In this document: piece after piece, positions 30,858 to 40,583 of the stretch
Layout: the number at the start of each line of letters is the position of its first letter
Position numbering within the stretch: position 1 is the stretch's first letter
Source: Microbacterium sp. Leaf288
Lineage (GTDB): Bacteria > Actinomycetota > Actinomycetes > Actinomycetales > Microbacteriaceae
Assembly (NCBI RefSeq): GCF_001422925.1
Contig: NZ_LMNI01000010.1
Location: forward strand, 1-64,000
Direction: 5' to 3'
DNA: 64,000 nt
Translations under genes and position numbers: made by a program
Notes under the pieces: model-generated
Seen by the model: the letters and a program-made list of their open reading frames with translations, nothing else
Databases searched by the model: none
What the model was told of the DNA's origin: nothing

Positions 30858-33800
30858 CGATGCTCGACACGCTGTTCGGGCTGATCCCGGCGGCATCGCG
30901 CGGGCAGCAGTGGCTCGCCGAGGACCTGCAGCTCGTCAACTGGGGTGGCTACGACGGCGCGCACCGCGTGCGGTTCTCACCCGAGGCGACCCTGCTGTGC
31001 GGCGGGTCGGGCTCGGGCAAGTCGACGCTCATGGACGCGTACATCGCGCTCATGATGCCTCACACGACGCCGTTCAACGGCGCGTCCAACGGGGGAGTGA
31101 CGGGGCGTCCGCGCGGCGACGAGCAGCGCAACATCCTCTCCTACGGACGCGGCAAGCTCGACGAGTCGCGCACCGACGAGGGTACGAAGATGCGCGTGCT
31201 CCGCGGCGACGGCGAAGACACGTGGACCGCCGTCGCGATGACGTGGATCGACCACGACGGGTCCCGCTTCACTGCCGTGCGCGCGTGGTACATCCCGGCC
31301 GGCGCGCGTGTGCTCGAAGACACCGTGCGCGTCCGCGCGACGACGGACCGGGCGTTCGATCTCAGCTCGCTCCAGGAAGCCGCCGCGCTGCGCCTCTCCG
31401 ACCTCTCCCTCCGCAACGCAGGGCTCGACCCGGTGGGCACCGATCGCGAGTTCTCGGCACGACTGCACGCCGTGCTCGGGATCGGCGCTGCGGGCGCGGG
31501 GGGCAAGGCGATGAGCCTGCTCGCCCGCATCCAGGCCGGCCAGCAGATCACGACGGTGGACGACCTGTACAAGCGTCTCGTGCTCGAAGAGCCCGAGACG
31601 ATGACCACTGCCGACGCCGTCGTCGCGCACTTCGACGGCCTCGAGAGCACGCGCACGCGCATGCTGACGGCGCGCCAGCAGGTGAGCGCGCTCGAGCCTC
31701 TCCGTGAGCTGCGCGAGAAGATCGCGGTGGCGCTCGAGCGCGTGCGGCTGATCGACGAGGTCGGCGAGTTCTCCGACCCGGCATCGCTGGCGACGCTCTG
31801 GCGCGCCGATCGACGACTGGGCATGCTGCGCGAGGTCGAGACCGAGCTGCGCGACCGCAAGAATGCGGCCGACACCGCGCTTCGTGAAAAGCGGGCGCTG
31901 GCCGACGCCGCCGAGGCGGAGCGCGACGGTCTGGTCGAGGTGCTGCGACTCTCGGGCGGCGATCGCCTCGAGACCGCCCAGCGGGAGCTGCGCGAGGTCG
32001 AGCGGCGGCTGACCGCGACACAGAGTCGCCGCGCGGGCTTCGACGCAGACCTGCGGGCGATCGGCGAGGACGCGGCCACGCAGGCCGAGTTCGCCGAGCT
32101 GATCGACCGCGCCCGTGAGAGCCTCGCCGACCGCGATGCGAAGGGCGGCGTGCGGGCCGAGTACGCCGAGGCGATCTCGGCGGAGAAGTCTGCAGCACGC
32201 GAGATCGCCGAGCTGGAGGCAGAGGTGCGGCGGACGACAGGGCTGCAGGGCAACATCCCGCGGGCGCTGCACGAATCGCGCGAGCTCGTGGCGCGCGCGG
32301 CCGGCATCGAGGTCGAGGACCTGCCGTTCGTCGGCGAGCTCGTCGAGGTGCGCACGGAGTTCGAGCCGTGGCGCGAGGCCTTCAACCTCGCACTGGGCGG
32401 TTTCGCGACGACGCTCCTCATCGACGTGGATCACCTTGGGCGATTCCGCACGGCGATCGACTCCGTGCGCACGCCGGTGCGGCTGCGCTACGAGGGGGTC
32501 CACGCCGGACTCGACGAGGCGGACCTGCGCGACACGACCACGCTGCCCGGCCGCCTGGACTACCAGAGCACGCCGTTCACGGGGTGGCTGCGGGAGCGTC
32601 TCGCCGACCGCTTCGGCTTCGTGTGCGTCGATTCCGCCGCCGGCCTGTCGCAGCACCGCATGGCGCTCACGATCACCGGCCAGATGTCGCAGGGCAGTCG
32701 TGGTGCGCACGGCGGCCACGGCCGTGAGAACGTGCTCGGGTTCTCCAACGACCGGCGTCTCGCCGACCTCGCGCGGCAGCTCGACGACGCCCGTGCGCGG
32801 CTCGAGCGCGCGACGGAGGACCGCACGCGGGCGGATGCCGCGCTGGACGCCGTCGACGCTCGCTTCGCGGTGTACGCCAAGGTCCGCGATCTCACCTGGG
32901 AACAGGTCGACGTCGCCGCCGTCACGGCCGAGCGGGACCGTTGGCTCGCCGTGCAGGACGACGTGACGTCATCCAATCCCGAGATCGCCCGCGTGCAGGG
33001 GCAGATCGCCGCGGCCAAGGGCAAGGCGGCGCGCCTGCGCGAAGAGATCGCGCGCACCGTGGTCGAGCGCGAGCAGATCGAGTCGCAGTGGAGCGACGTC
33101 ATCGATGACGTCGACGCGGACCAGACGGTGATCGATGCCGCAGAAGACGCGGGACGGATGCTGCGCCCCGAGCAGATCGCGTTCCTCGACGACCGTTTCC
33201 GCCTGACCGAGACGTCGCGGCCGGCGAGCGCATCGGACGCGCTGGCCGGTTTCGTCGCCGCGCTCACGACCGCCGCGCAGCGGCTCACCGAAGACCGCCG
33301 CGCTGCCGCCGACTCGCTCGAGCAGCAGCGCGACGGCGTGCGGCGGATCATGGTGAGCTTCCTCGAGCGCTGGCCGAACCCGAACCTGCTGCCCGACCCG
33401 GATGAGTCCGTCGGGGACTTCGAGCGCATCCTCGAGGCGCTCCGAACGAGCGGGCTGCACGAGCTCGAGGCCGAGTGGCGCGACAGCCTTCTGAAGCTGT
33501 CGGGCAACGACCTCACCAACCTCGACTCGACGCTGAGCCGCTCCATCCGCGAGATCCGCGACCGCATCGCGCCGATCAACGAGATCATGCAGGACCTGCC
33601 GTTCTACGACGACGATCACCGCCTGCAGATCACGACGCGCGAGAACCAGTCGGAGGCGCGGCGCCGCTTCCGCCGCGAACTGCGCGAGGTGCGGGCGCTC
33701 ATCGAGGCGGCGTCGACCGACGAGGAGCGCGAGCAGGTGTACCGGCGGATGTCGAAGCTGATCGGTCACATGCGCCGCTCGGCCCCCGACTTCGGCGACC

Positions 33801-34204
33801 TGATCGACGTGCGCAACCACGTCCGCGTGAGCGCGGAGCGGGTCGACGCCGTCACGAAGCAGCACGTCGCCCTGTACGACCACATCGGCGAGAAGTCCGG
33901 CGGCGAGTCGCAGGAGCTGATCGCCTTCATCGTCGGTGCCGCCCTGCGCTATCAGCTCGGCGATGCCGGTGCGGTGCGTCCGCGCTATGCCCCGGTGTTC
34001 ATGGACGAGGCGCTGATCAAGGCCGACGCGCACTTCACCAAGCGCGCGATCGGCGCGTGGCGCGGCCTCGGCTTCCAGCTCGTGATCGGTGCGCCGAACG
34101 ACAAGTACAGCGCCATCGAGCCGCACGTCGACGTCGAGTACGACATCCTCAAGGACACCCGCGGCCGCTCGTGGGCGAAGCCCAAGGTCGGCCTGCGGGG
34201 CTGA
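30854..34204 (+). CDS. jetC: Wadjet/MksBEF-type SMC-like ATPase JetC
   Basis: A 1116-aa SMC-like ATPase. Walker A GSGSGKST is at residues 51-58. Long coiled coils flank a hinge-like domain at about residues 470-680, which includes the typical [22 protein letters not shown]. The ABC signature KSGGESQEL is near residue 1014 and Walker [10 protein letters not shown] near residue 1046. In Wadjet this motor extrudes DNA loops and JetD cuts small circular plasmids. No jetD follows: the next gene is on the opposite strand 3 bases downstream. The protein appears full length. The start may be GTG 30854 or ATG 30860. Confidence 0.88.
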   Translation: MTMLDTLFGLIPAASRGQQWLAEDLQLVNWGGYDGAHRVRFSPEATLLCGGSGSGKSTLMDAYIALMMPHTTPFNGASNGGVTGRPRGDEQRNILSYGRGKLDESRTDEGTKMRVLRGDGEDTWTAVAMTWIDHDGSRFTAVRAWYIPAGARVLEDTVRVRATTDRAFDLSSLQEAAALRLSDLSLRNAGLDPVGTDREFSARLHAVLGIGAAGAGGKAMSLLARIQAGQQITTVDDLYKRLVLEEPETMTTADAVVAHFDGLESTRTRMLTARQQVSALEPLRELREKIAVALERVRLIDEVGEFSDPASLATLWRADRRLGMLREVETELRDRKNAADTALREKRALADAAEAERDGLVEVLRLSGGDRLETAQRELREVERRLTATQSRRAGFDADLRAIGEDAATQAEFAELIDRARESLADRDAKGGVRAEYAEAISAEKSAAREIAELEAEVRRTTGLQGNIPRALHESRELVARAAGIEVEDLPFVGELVEVRTEFEPWREAFNLALGGFATTLLIDVDHLGRFRTAIDSVRTPVRLRYEGVHAGLDEADLRDTTTLPGRLDYQSTPFTGWLRERLADRFGFVCVDSAAGLSQHRMALTITGQMSQGSRGAHGGHGRENVLGFSNDRRLADLARQLDDARARLERATEDRTRADAALDAVDARFAVYAKVRDLTWEQVDVAAVTAERDRWLAVQDDVTSSNPEIARVQGQIAAAKGKAARLREEIARTVVEREQIESQWSDVIDDVDADQTVIDAAEDAGRMLRPEQIAFLDDRFRLTETSRPASASDALAGFVAALTTAAQRLTEDRRAAADSLEQQRDGVRRIMVSFLERWPNPNLLPDPDESVGDFERILEALRTSGLHELEAEWRDSLLKLSGNDLTNLDSTLSRSIREIRDRIAPINEIMQDLPFYDDDHRLQITTRENQSEARRRFRRELREVRALIEAASTDEEREQVYRRMSKLIGHMRRSAPDFGDLIDVRNHVRVSAERVDAVTKQHVALYDHIGEKSGGESQELIAFIVGAALRYQLGDAGAVRPRYAPVFMDEALIKADAHFTKRAIGAWRGLGFQLVIGAPNDKYSAIEPHVDVEYDILKDTRGRSWAKPKVGLRG

Positions 34205-34207
34205 CCC

Positions 34208-34813
34208 TTACGCCCTCGAGCCGCCCGACTCCCACGCCTCTCGCGTGAGGAACGCGAGCTGCCCCGACTTGCCGGGCAGCTCGACCTGCGGTCCGAGCGC
34301 GAACCCGAAGAGACGAGCACGTGCGACGGCGCGGTCGTTGCCGACGTCGGGCTCGATCACGATGCGGTCCACGGCCGGCTGGGAGAAGAGGAAACCAGCG
34401 ATCACGTGCGCCACGCGGGTGGTGAAGCCGCGCACGGGCGCGCCACGGTCGCCGAGAAGGAAGTGGATGCCGACATCCCCGGGCTCCGTGGCATACACCT
34501 CGCCGAGTGGGTCGTTCTCGGGCTCGTACGTCTGCAGCAGCACGATCGGGAGGCCCTCGCGCCGGATCAGGAAGGCGTGGTGGGTCGAGAGAGAGTCGAC
34601 GTACGCGTAGAGGTCGCTCAGCTCCTGGGGCGTGAGGTCGCCGAGCCCCCAGAATCGGGCGGTCGGTGCCGTGACCCAGCGGTGGATGACCTCGAGATCG
34701 GCGACGGGATCGAGCACGGCGACCTCGACGCGGCCGAGCACCGGGTCGTCGGCCGTGTGCACGATGGCTCCGGAGGGTCCGCTCACGAGGCGCTGTGTGC
34801 TGAGGGTGGTCAT
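34208..34813 (-). CDS. Second siderophore-type acyltransferase (IucB/AlcB-like GNAT)
   Basis: A 201-aa protein related to the hydroxylamine acyltransferase at 38692-39279; both have FWG(L/M)GDL and a conserved IVIEPD(V/A)(G/R)ND stretch. Such enzymes acylate an N-hydroxylated diamine to make a hydroxamate. AGGAG precedes the ATG by 5 bases, and the start overlaps the acylase stop. It is the last gene of the siderophore operon. Its presence beside a DesC-like paralogue suggests use of a different acyl donor. Confidence 0.8.
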   Translation of the reverse strand: MTTLSTQRLVSGPSGAIVHTADDPVLGRVEVAVLDPVADLEVIHRWVTAPTARFWGLGDLTPQELSDLYAYVDSLSTHHAFLIRREGLPIVLLQTYEPENDPLGEVYATEPGDVGIHFLLGDRGAPVRGFTTRVAHVIAGFLFSQPAVDRIVIEPDVGNDRAVARARLFGFALGPQVELPGKSGQLAFLTREAWESGGSRA

Positions 34814-36903
34814 ACGGCTCCTGTCGGGGCATCGGGTCGGAGGCGGGACCAGTCGGTCACGACCCGCGCGGGTCGGACCTCGGCCCACGCGGACAGCTGA
34901 TCCGCGAAGTGGGGTGAGGCGGGGTCGCCGGCGGCGCCGAACGGCACGCTCCACAGGCTGTTCTCCCGGTCGGCGAGATCCCACGCCCATCGTGCGACCG
35001 AGCCTCGCCACGATCGGTCGGTGACACCGGGGGTCGAGCCCGTGCACCGTACGGTGTCGCCGTCGCCCGACAGCGGCACGTCGAGGCCCGCTCCCGGATC
35101 GACCGTGCCGCGCACGTCGGCGAGCAGGTGCACCGGAAGCAGTCGATGCGTCGCGCCCCACTCGTCCGCGTCGGTGGCGTCATCGAGCGCCGCAGCCGCC
35201 AGGGGCTCGACGTCGTCGCGCAGCGCAGGGTGTGCGAGCAGCCTCGTCAATGCCGCGGCGACCTGGCCGGTGATGCCGAGCCACGGGTCGAACACCGCGC
35301 CGTAGCCGTGCGGCGTGTGCAATGCCGCCAGCGCGGGGTGTGCGGCGACGCGCCGCACGAGCGCGGCTCGCCATGCCGCGAACATGCCGCCCGAGACGGA
35401 TGCTGCGTCCATCCGTCCGTCCCACTCCCACAGCGCATCGCGCACCGCTGCGGCAAGCGGCGGCAGTGGCCCCCGCGGCAGGAACTGCAGCAGCGCGATC
35501 GCCGAGCCGCTCGCCGTGTCGCTCCACACGGGCCCGAAGTCGTCGACGGACCCCGGCCGGAGTTCCTCGAGCAGGACCCGGATGCGGTCCGCGCGGTGGG
35601 ACGACGAGTACGCCCACCCGAGGTCGATCTCCGGGCGGCCGGGGCGTTCGTTCGCATCCACCGCCACGTCGGTCACCTCGAGTGGGCGCGTGCCCGCTCG
35701 ATCCGCCACCGCCTCCGCACGCAACGGCAGTCGACGCTCGGGGCGCGGGCGATCCGGCGTCACGCCCACCGTCGCGGCGAGCACCGTGCCGTCGCGGTCG
35801 GCGGCGAGCACGCGGTTCACCGGATCGACCCATCGTCCGAATGCGGTCACGACATCCCCGGCCGACCGCGCTCGCAGCAGGCCGAGCAGTGCGCCGGCGC
35901 CGAGGTCGGCGTTCGTCCGCGCGGGCATGCGCACGCTCCACCCGACGAGCTCGTCGCGGTCCGCCCGGAGCTCGGTCACGACCGTGCCCCGCTCCGTCTC
36001 GATCGCCTCGACGTCGACCGGATCGCCGCCTCGAACCCGGATCACCGAGCGCTCGACGTCGACGTCGCGCCAGCCGTCCGGGCCGAGCGCCTGCACGCCG
36101 CCCGGCACGCGGCGCAGTCGCTCGCGGAACAGGTCCACCCCGTGCGCCATCGCGTTCGTCACGCCCCACGCGGCGTCACCGGTGTGCCCGAAGTGCGGGG
36201 CCCCGGGCACGCCGGGGAACGCGAGGCCGACGACATCGAACTCGTCGCACGCGAGCCGCACCTGCTGGTACACGCCGGGCAGCTCGAAGATGCGGTGTGG
36301 GTCGCCGGCGAGCAGCGGCAGCCCGCTCGCCGTCCTCGAGCCGTGCAGCGCCCACGCGTTGCTCCCCGACGTCGGCAGGGTCTCGTCGCCGCCGTCGCCG
36401 TACCCCGCGAAGACGTCGACCCATGCGTCGCCGAGCGTCGCGGCGACGTGCTCGCGCCACAGCATCACGGGGAACGTCGAGAACAGCGCGTGCGCGACGT
36501 GCAGTACGCCGAGCGGGTCGTGGTCTTCCCAGGGTTCCAGGGGTCGCTCGTCGCCGAAGTGGGCGTCGAGCGCCGCGAACTCGGTCGCACCGGCTCCCAT
36601 CGCCGACATCCCGCGCCGGACCCCCACCGCATAGCGGGTGACGAACGCGCGGGTCTCAGCATCCGTCCCCTCCAGCGCTCGGCGCGCGGTGTCGTCGAGC
36701 CGTGCCCGTCGCGCGAAGACATCCCACGCCACGCCGGCCGCGCCGATCAGCTCCGACAACCGCCCCGCCGCACGCAGCCGGTCGACCTCGATCTGCCAGC
36801 CACGGTCGCGCGCCGTCACCTCTCCCTGCGCCTCGGCGAGATCGCCCACGTCCGCCGCCCGGAGGTGAGGGATGCCGAGGCCGTCGCGATAGACCTCCGC
36901 CAT
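34810..36903 (-). CDS. Penicillin-acylase-family N-terminal-nucleophile hydrolase in siderophore operon
   Basis: A 697-aa protein. The SGSNAW motif places the autocatalytic nucleophile at Ser181, after which self-cleavage would yield alpha and beta chains. GLPLLAGDPH, FPGVPGAPHFGHTGDAAWGVTN and further family stretches follow. No signal peptide is visible, unlike most secreted penicillin acylases, so it probably acts in the cytoplasm. It lies 4 bases after the NIS synthetase and overlaps the last acyltransferase. Desferrioxamine clusters with a penicillin amidase gene have been described (recalled as desG). A role in adding or removing an acyl or aryl group is an inference. Confidence 0.82.
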   Translation of the reverse strand: MAEVYRDGLGIPHLRAADVGDLAEAQGEVTARDRGWQIEVDRLRAAGRLSELIGAAGVAWDVFARRARLDDTARRALEGTDAETRAFVTRYAVGVRRGMSAMGAGATEFAALDAHFGDERPLEPWEDHDPLGVLHVAHALFSTFPVMLWREHVAATLGDAWVDVFAGYGDGGDETLPTSGSNAWALHGSRTASGLPLLAGDPHRIFELPGVYQQVRLACDEFDVVGLAFPGVPGAPHFGHTGDAAWGVTNAMAHGVDLFRERLRRVPGGVQALGPDGWRDVDVERSVIRVRGGDPVDVEAIETERGTVVTELRADRDELVGWSVRMPARTNADLGAGALLGLLRARSAGDVVTAFGRWVDPVNRVLAADRDGTVLAATVGVTPDRPRPERRLPLRAEAVADRAGTRPLEVTDVAVDANERPGRPEIDLGWAYSSSHRADRIRVLLEELRPGSVDDFGPVWSDTASGSAIALLQFLPRGPLPPLAAAVRDALWEWDGRMDAASVSGGMFAAWRAALVRRVAAHPALAALHTPHGYGAVFDPWLGITGQVAAALTRLLAHPALRDDVEPLAAAALDDATDADEWGATHRLLPVHLLADVRGTVDPGAGLDVPLSGDGDTVRCTGSTPGVTDRSWRGSVARWAWDLADRENSLWSVPFGAAGDPASPHFADQLSAWAEVRPARVVTDWSRLRPDAPTGAV

Positions 36904-36907
36904 GTCG

Positions 36908-38695
36908 TCAGACTCCCACAGGCTCCCGCAGCGCGACCGAGCCCACGCGCGAACGCGCGACCGGGTTCGACAGTGTGCCCGCGTACATCAGCGACGCGGA
37001 CTGGTTCGCGAGATCCACCATCTGCAGCGTGTTGCGCAGCTGCAGGCGGTTGAGGCACGAGTGCGCGAACGCATCGGCGCGCAGATCCACGCGCGAGTCG
37101 ATCCACGGATGCTGCGCCTCGTGCTCGTCGATGATCTCGGCGGCGATCCGCCAGAACGCGTTCTCGGGCAGCGTGCCGTCGGCGTGGAGGATGCCGGCGA
37201 GGTGCCGCAGCACGCCGTCGAACACGTCGGTGAAGATCGCGAGCGCCTTCTCCTCGTCGTCGACCGGCGAGACGATGCGGCGCACGTCCTCCGGCACGGT
37301 CCGGTCGGCGAGCAAGGCCACCTCTTCGCCGATGTCCTTCATGAACACGCCGGTGGGAACGTGGTCCTCCAGGATGAGGATGAGGTTCTCGCCGTGCGGC
37401 ATGAAGGCGAGGTCGTGCGCGAGCAGGCAGTGCACGAGCGGACGCAGGTAAGCCCTCAGGTAGGCGCGCACCCATGTCGTCGCCTCGATGCCCGACTCCC
37501 GCACCAGCGCCGTCGCGTACGAGTGCCCCCGCGCGTCGCGATGCAGCAGCGACGCCATGGTCGCGAGCCGTTCGCCCGGCGCGATCAGCGGTACGGGGCT
37601 CTCGCGCCAGAGGGCGGCGAGCATCTTGCGGTGGGCCGACGGCGCCGGCGTGCGGTGGTACGCGTCGCCGGTGTACCCGATCGAGGCGCGCTCGCGCAGC
37701 ACGCGGAAGCCCGAGTCACGAAGCGTCGCGTCGCCGGCCACGAGCTCGGCGACCCAGTCGTTGATGGCGGGCGTCACGCGCATGTAGGCGGGCGACAGTC
37801 CGCGCAGGAACCCCATGTTCTGCACCGCCAGCGCCGTCTTGACGTAGTGGCGCTCGGGGTGCGTCGCGTTGAACATCGTGCGCACCGACTGCTGCGCGCG
37901 GTACTCGTCGTCGCTCTCGCCGATCAGCACGAGATCGCGGCGCGCGATGTCGGGCGCGAACGTGATCGCGATGCGGTTCTCCCACTGCCACGGGTGCACC
38001 GGCAGCAGGTGGTAGTGGGCGCGGGTCTCGCCGAGCTCGGTCAGCCGATCCGCGAAGCGCGCGTGCTCGGCGGGGGAGAGCTCGCCGGAGAGGAGGGATG
38101 CCTCGTCCAGGCCGGCGCCGAGCGCCAGATGCGATGTCGAACGCCGCGCGGCGAGCCACACCAGGCGGAACGGCCGACCGGCTTCGGGGGAGTAGGCGGC
38201 GTGCGCCGAGACGCCGAAGCCGATGCGGCCGTTGTTCGCGACGAACCCGGGGTGCCCCTCGGTCATCGCGGACTCGATCGTCTGGAAGTCGGCCCCGAGC
38301 AGGTCGTCGGCCGACGGCCCGCCGTGCGCGACCTTGAACGCCGCGCTCGCCAGAGTGGACGCGATCTCTTCGAGGTAGATCGGCAGCAGTGCGTCGGACA
38401 GGCCGAGCACCGGCTGCAGCTCGAGGATGAGCGCCTGCGCGTCGAGGTCGGCGGGCTCGCCGGCCACGAGCCGGTGCAGGCTCGCCTCGTCGAGGACCCA
38501 GTGCTCGAGCTCGGTGCGGACCGCCGCGAACCGGTACTCGACGTCGGCGTCCGGCACGACGACCCGCCAGCCGTCCGGGATCGCCTCGGGCGCGAGAAGT
38601 CGCTCGTGGCTGAACTCGGCGATCGCCTTGGCGACCAGGTGGCGCTGGGCGTCGGCGAGGTGCGCGGGGGAGAGATGAGTGGCGGGGGCGGTCAT
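36908..38695 (-). CDS. desD: NIS siderophore synthetase, IucA/IucC family, DesD-like
   Basis: A 595-aa NRPS-independent siderophore synthetase. ATP-binding and catalytic stretches are visible: EGHPGFVANNGRIGFG near residue 145, HPWQWEN near residue 240, and ATHPERHYVKTALAVQNMGFLRG near residue 283. KDIGEEV follows near residue 458. In desferrioxamine pathways DesD oligomerises and cyclises N-hydroxy-N-succinyl-cadaverine units with ATP. The start overlaps the stop of the acyltransferase before it (ATGA). Confidence 0.92.
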   Translation of the reverse strand: MTAPATHLSPAHLADAQRHLVAKAIAEFSHERLLAPEAIPDGWRVVVPDADVEYRFAAVRTELEHWVLDEASLHRLVAGEPADLDAQALILELQPVLGLSDALLPIYLEEIASTLASAAFKVAHGGPSADDLLGADFQTIESAMTEGHPGFVANNGRIGFGVSAHAAYSPEAGRPFRLVWLAARRSTSHLALGAGLDEASLLSGELSPAEHARFADRLTELGETRAHYHLLPVHPWQWENRIAITFAPDIARRDLVLIGESDDEYRAQQSVRTMFNATHPERHYVKTALAVQNMGFLRGLSPAYMRVTPAINDWVAELVAGDATLRDSGFRVLRERASIGYTGDAYHRTPAPSAHRKMLAALWRESPVPLIAPGERLATMASLLHRDARGHSYATALVRESGIEATTWVRAYLRAYLRPLVHCLLAHDLAFMPHGENLILILEDHVPTGVFMKDIGEEVALLADRTVPEDVRRIVSPVDDEEKALAIFTDVFDGVLRHLAGILHADGTLPENAFWRIAAEIIDEHEAQHPWIDSRVDLRADAFAHSCLNRLQLRNTLQMVDLANQSASLMYAGTLSNPVARSRVGSVALREPVGV

Positions 38696-39279
38696 GCGGG
38701 GATCCCTGTTCGTGCGAGTGCGGGCGCCGCGACGGCGGCGAGTTCGGAGCGGGCGTAGTCGTCGCGCGTGCAGACGGAGAGCACCGCGGTCTTGGTGTGG
38801 TCGCCGTCGTCGACCGAGACGAAGCGCAGCTCGGTGAAGCCGGCGCGGAGGTTCTTGCACCGGATGCGGTCGTTGCGGGCGTCGGGCTCGACGACGACGC
38901 GCTGCGCGCCGAGTTCGTCGAAGCACCACGTCATGACCGCGGCGAAGACCGCGTCGGTGAGGCCGTGGCGGGGCGCGCCTTCGGGCGGAGCGATGAGCAC
39001 GTGCATGCCGAGATCGCCGGGGAGCGGATCATGGATGCCGCGCAGCAGCACCTGCGCCGGGTCGTACGTCTCGGCGAAGAAGGTGGGGACGCGGTCGACC
39101 AGGCCGAGCCAGGCCTGCTGATGCGGATCTGCCGTGACGTCCGAGAGGTAGTCGCGCACGGCGCCGACGTCGAGGTCGCCCATGCCCCAGAACGCGGCGT
39201 GCGGGTCGGCGAGCCACCGCTGCAGCGCCGGGGCGTCGCGCTGCGGGTCGGCGGGGACGATCGAGGTCGCGAGCGTCAT
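38692..39279 (-). CDS. desC: Siderophore hydroxylamine acyltransferase, DesC-like (GNAT)
   Basis: A 195-aa IucB/AlcB-type GNAT. FWGMGDLDVGAV near residue 30 and RVVVEPDARNDRIRCKN near residue 125 are family signatures. It should acylate N-hydroxycadaverine, with acetyl- or succinyl-CoA as the known donors for the family. It lies between the hydroxylase and the synthetase genes and overlaps both by 4 bases, the standard desABCD order. Confidence 0.88.
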   Translation of the reverse strand: MTLATSIVPADPQRDAPALQRWLADPHAAFWGMGDLDVGAVRDYLSDVTADPHQQAWLGLVDRVPTFFAETYDPAQVLLRGIHDPLPGDLGMHVLIAPPEGAPRHGLTDAVFAAVMTWCFDELGAQRVVVEPDARNDRIRCKNLRAGFTELRFVSVDDGDHTKTAVLSVCTRDDYARSELAAVAAPALARTGIPA

Positions 39280-40583
39280 CGGGCGGCCCCGACGGTCGCG
39301 GGCACGTCGGCCGGTACCCCGAAGTCCTGGAAGGCGATGCGCCGCTCGATCGGGTACACCTCGCGGCCGATGATCGACGAGAGGATCGACGAGTTGCGCC
39401 ACGCGCCGAAGCCGAGGTCGGGCGCGGTGAGGCCGTGGGTGTGCTCCTCGCCGTTCTGCACGAACACGCGGCCGCCGTCGACGCTGTAGTCGCGCGCCAC
39501 CGCGAGACGGCCGAGCATGTCGTGGTCGAGGCGGTGGGCGATCGGCTCCAGGAAGGGTGGCGTCTGCGCGGCGTAGCCGGTGGCGAGCACGAGCGACGCG
39601 GTCTCGCGTTCGTGCTCGCGATCCACCTGCGCGTGGCGCAGCTGCAGGCGGTACCGTGAGCCGTCCCATTCGGCGGACGTCACCTCGGTGTCGGTCATCA
39701 GCGTGGTCGGCACCGGGCCGTCGGCGCTCAACCGGTAGAGGGTGTCGTAGATGTCGTCGATCAGGTCGGCCGAGATGCCCTTGTAGAGACTCCGCTGTTC
39801 GCGCCCCAGGTGCTGACGGATGCCTATCGGCAGCGCGTGGAAGTGATCGGTGTACTCCGGCGACGTCATCTCGAGCGTGAGCTTGGTGTACTCCATCGGG
39901 AAGAACCGGGGCGAGCGGGTGATCCAGTCGAGCCGGTAGCCGCCGTCCCGCGTGCCCTCGAGCAGATCGCGGTAGATCTCCGCCGCGGACTGGCCGCTGC
40001 CGACCACCGTGATGGAACCCGACGCGCGCAGCGCGTCGCGCTGATCCAGGTACTGCGAGCTGTGGATCACGGGGCCCTCGAGCCCGCGAAGGGCCGCGGG
40101 GATGACGGGCTGCGTGCCGACTCCGAGCACGACGTGCCGCGCGCGCAGCTCGCGCTCCTCACCGGTATCGGTGCGCATCGCGCGCACGATGTAGGTGTCG
40201 TCGGCGGGGTCGTGCTCGACGGCGATCACCTCCTGGTTCCAGCGCAGATTCGGCAGCTGCGCGGCGGCCCATCGGCAGTACGCGTCGTACTCGGTGCGCA
40301 GGGCGTAGAAGCTCTCGCGGATGTAGAAGGGGTAGAGGCGGCCGGTCTGCTTGAGCCAGTTGACGAACGAGAACGGCGAGGTCGGGTCGGCCATCGTCAC
40401 GAGGTCGGCGAGGAACGGCACCTGAATGGTGGCGCCCTCGATCATCATGCCGTGATGCCAGCGGAACCCGTCGGCGCGATCGAGGAAGACCGCGTCCAGC
40501 CCGGTCGGCTCGGCGAGGCACGCCAGCCCGAGGTTGAACGGGCCGATTCCGACTCCGACGATGTCGTGCACGTGCGCGCTCAT
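39276..40583 (-). CDS. desB: Lysine/cadaverine N-monooxygenase, DesB-like
   Basis: A 435-aa flavin-dependent N-hydroxylase. The FAD site GVGIGPFNLGLA is at residues 10-21, the NADPH site VVGSGQSAAEIY near residue 190, and the substrate-binding LATGYAAQTPPF near residue 350. It should hydroxylate the terminal amine of cadaverine or lysine. The ATG at 40583 overlaps the desA stop; the frame is open upstream but without homology. Confidence 0.93.
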   Translation of the reverse strand: MSAHVHDIVGVGIGPFNLGLACLAEPTGLDAVFLDRADGFRWHHGMMIEGATIQVPFLADLVTMADPTSPFSFVNWLKQTGRLYPFYIRESFYALRTEYDAYCRWAAAQLPNLRWNQEVIAVEHDPADDTYIVRAMRTDTGEERELRARHVVLGVGTQPVIPAALRGLEGPVIHSSQYLDQRDALRASGSITVVGSGQSAAEIYRDLLEGTRDGGYRLDWITRSPRFFPMEYTKLTLEMTSPEYTDHFHALPIGIRQHLGREQRSLYKGISADLIDDIYDTLYRLSADGPVPTTLMTDTEVTSAEWDGSRYRLQLRHAQVDREHERETASLVLATGYAAQTPPFLEPIAHRLDHDMLGRLAVARDYSVDGGRVFVQNGEEHTHGLTAPDLGFGAWRNSSILSSIIGREVYPIERRIAFQDFGVPADVPATVGAAR

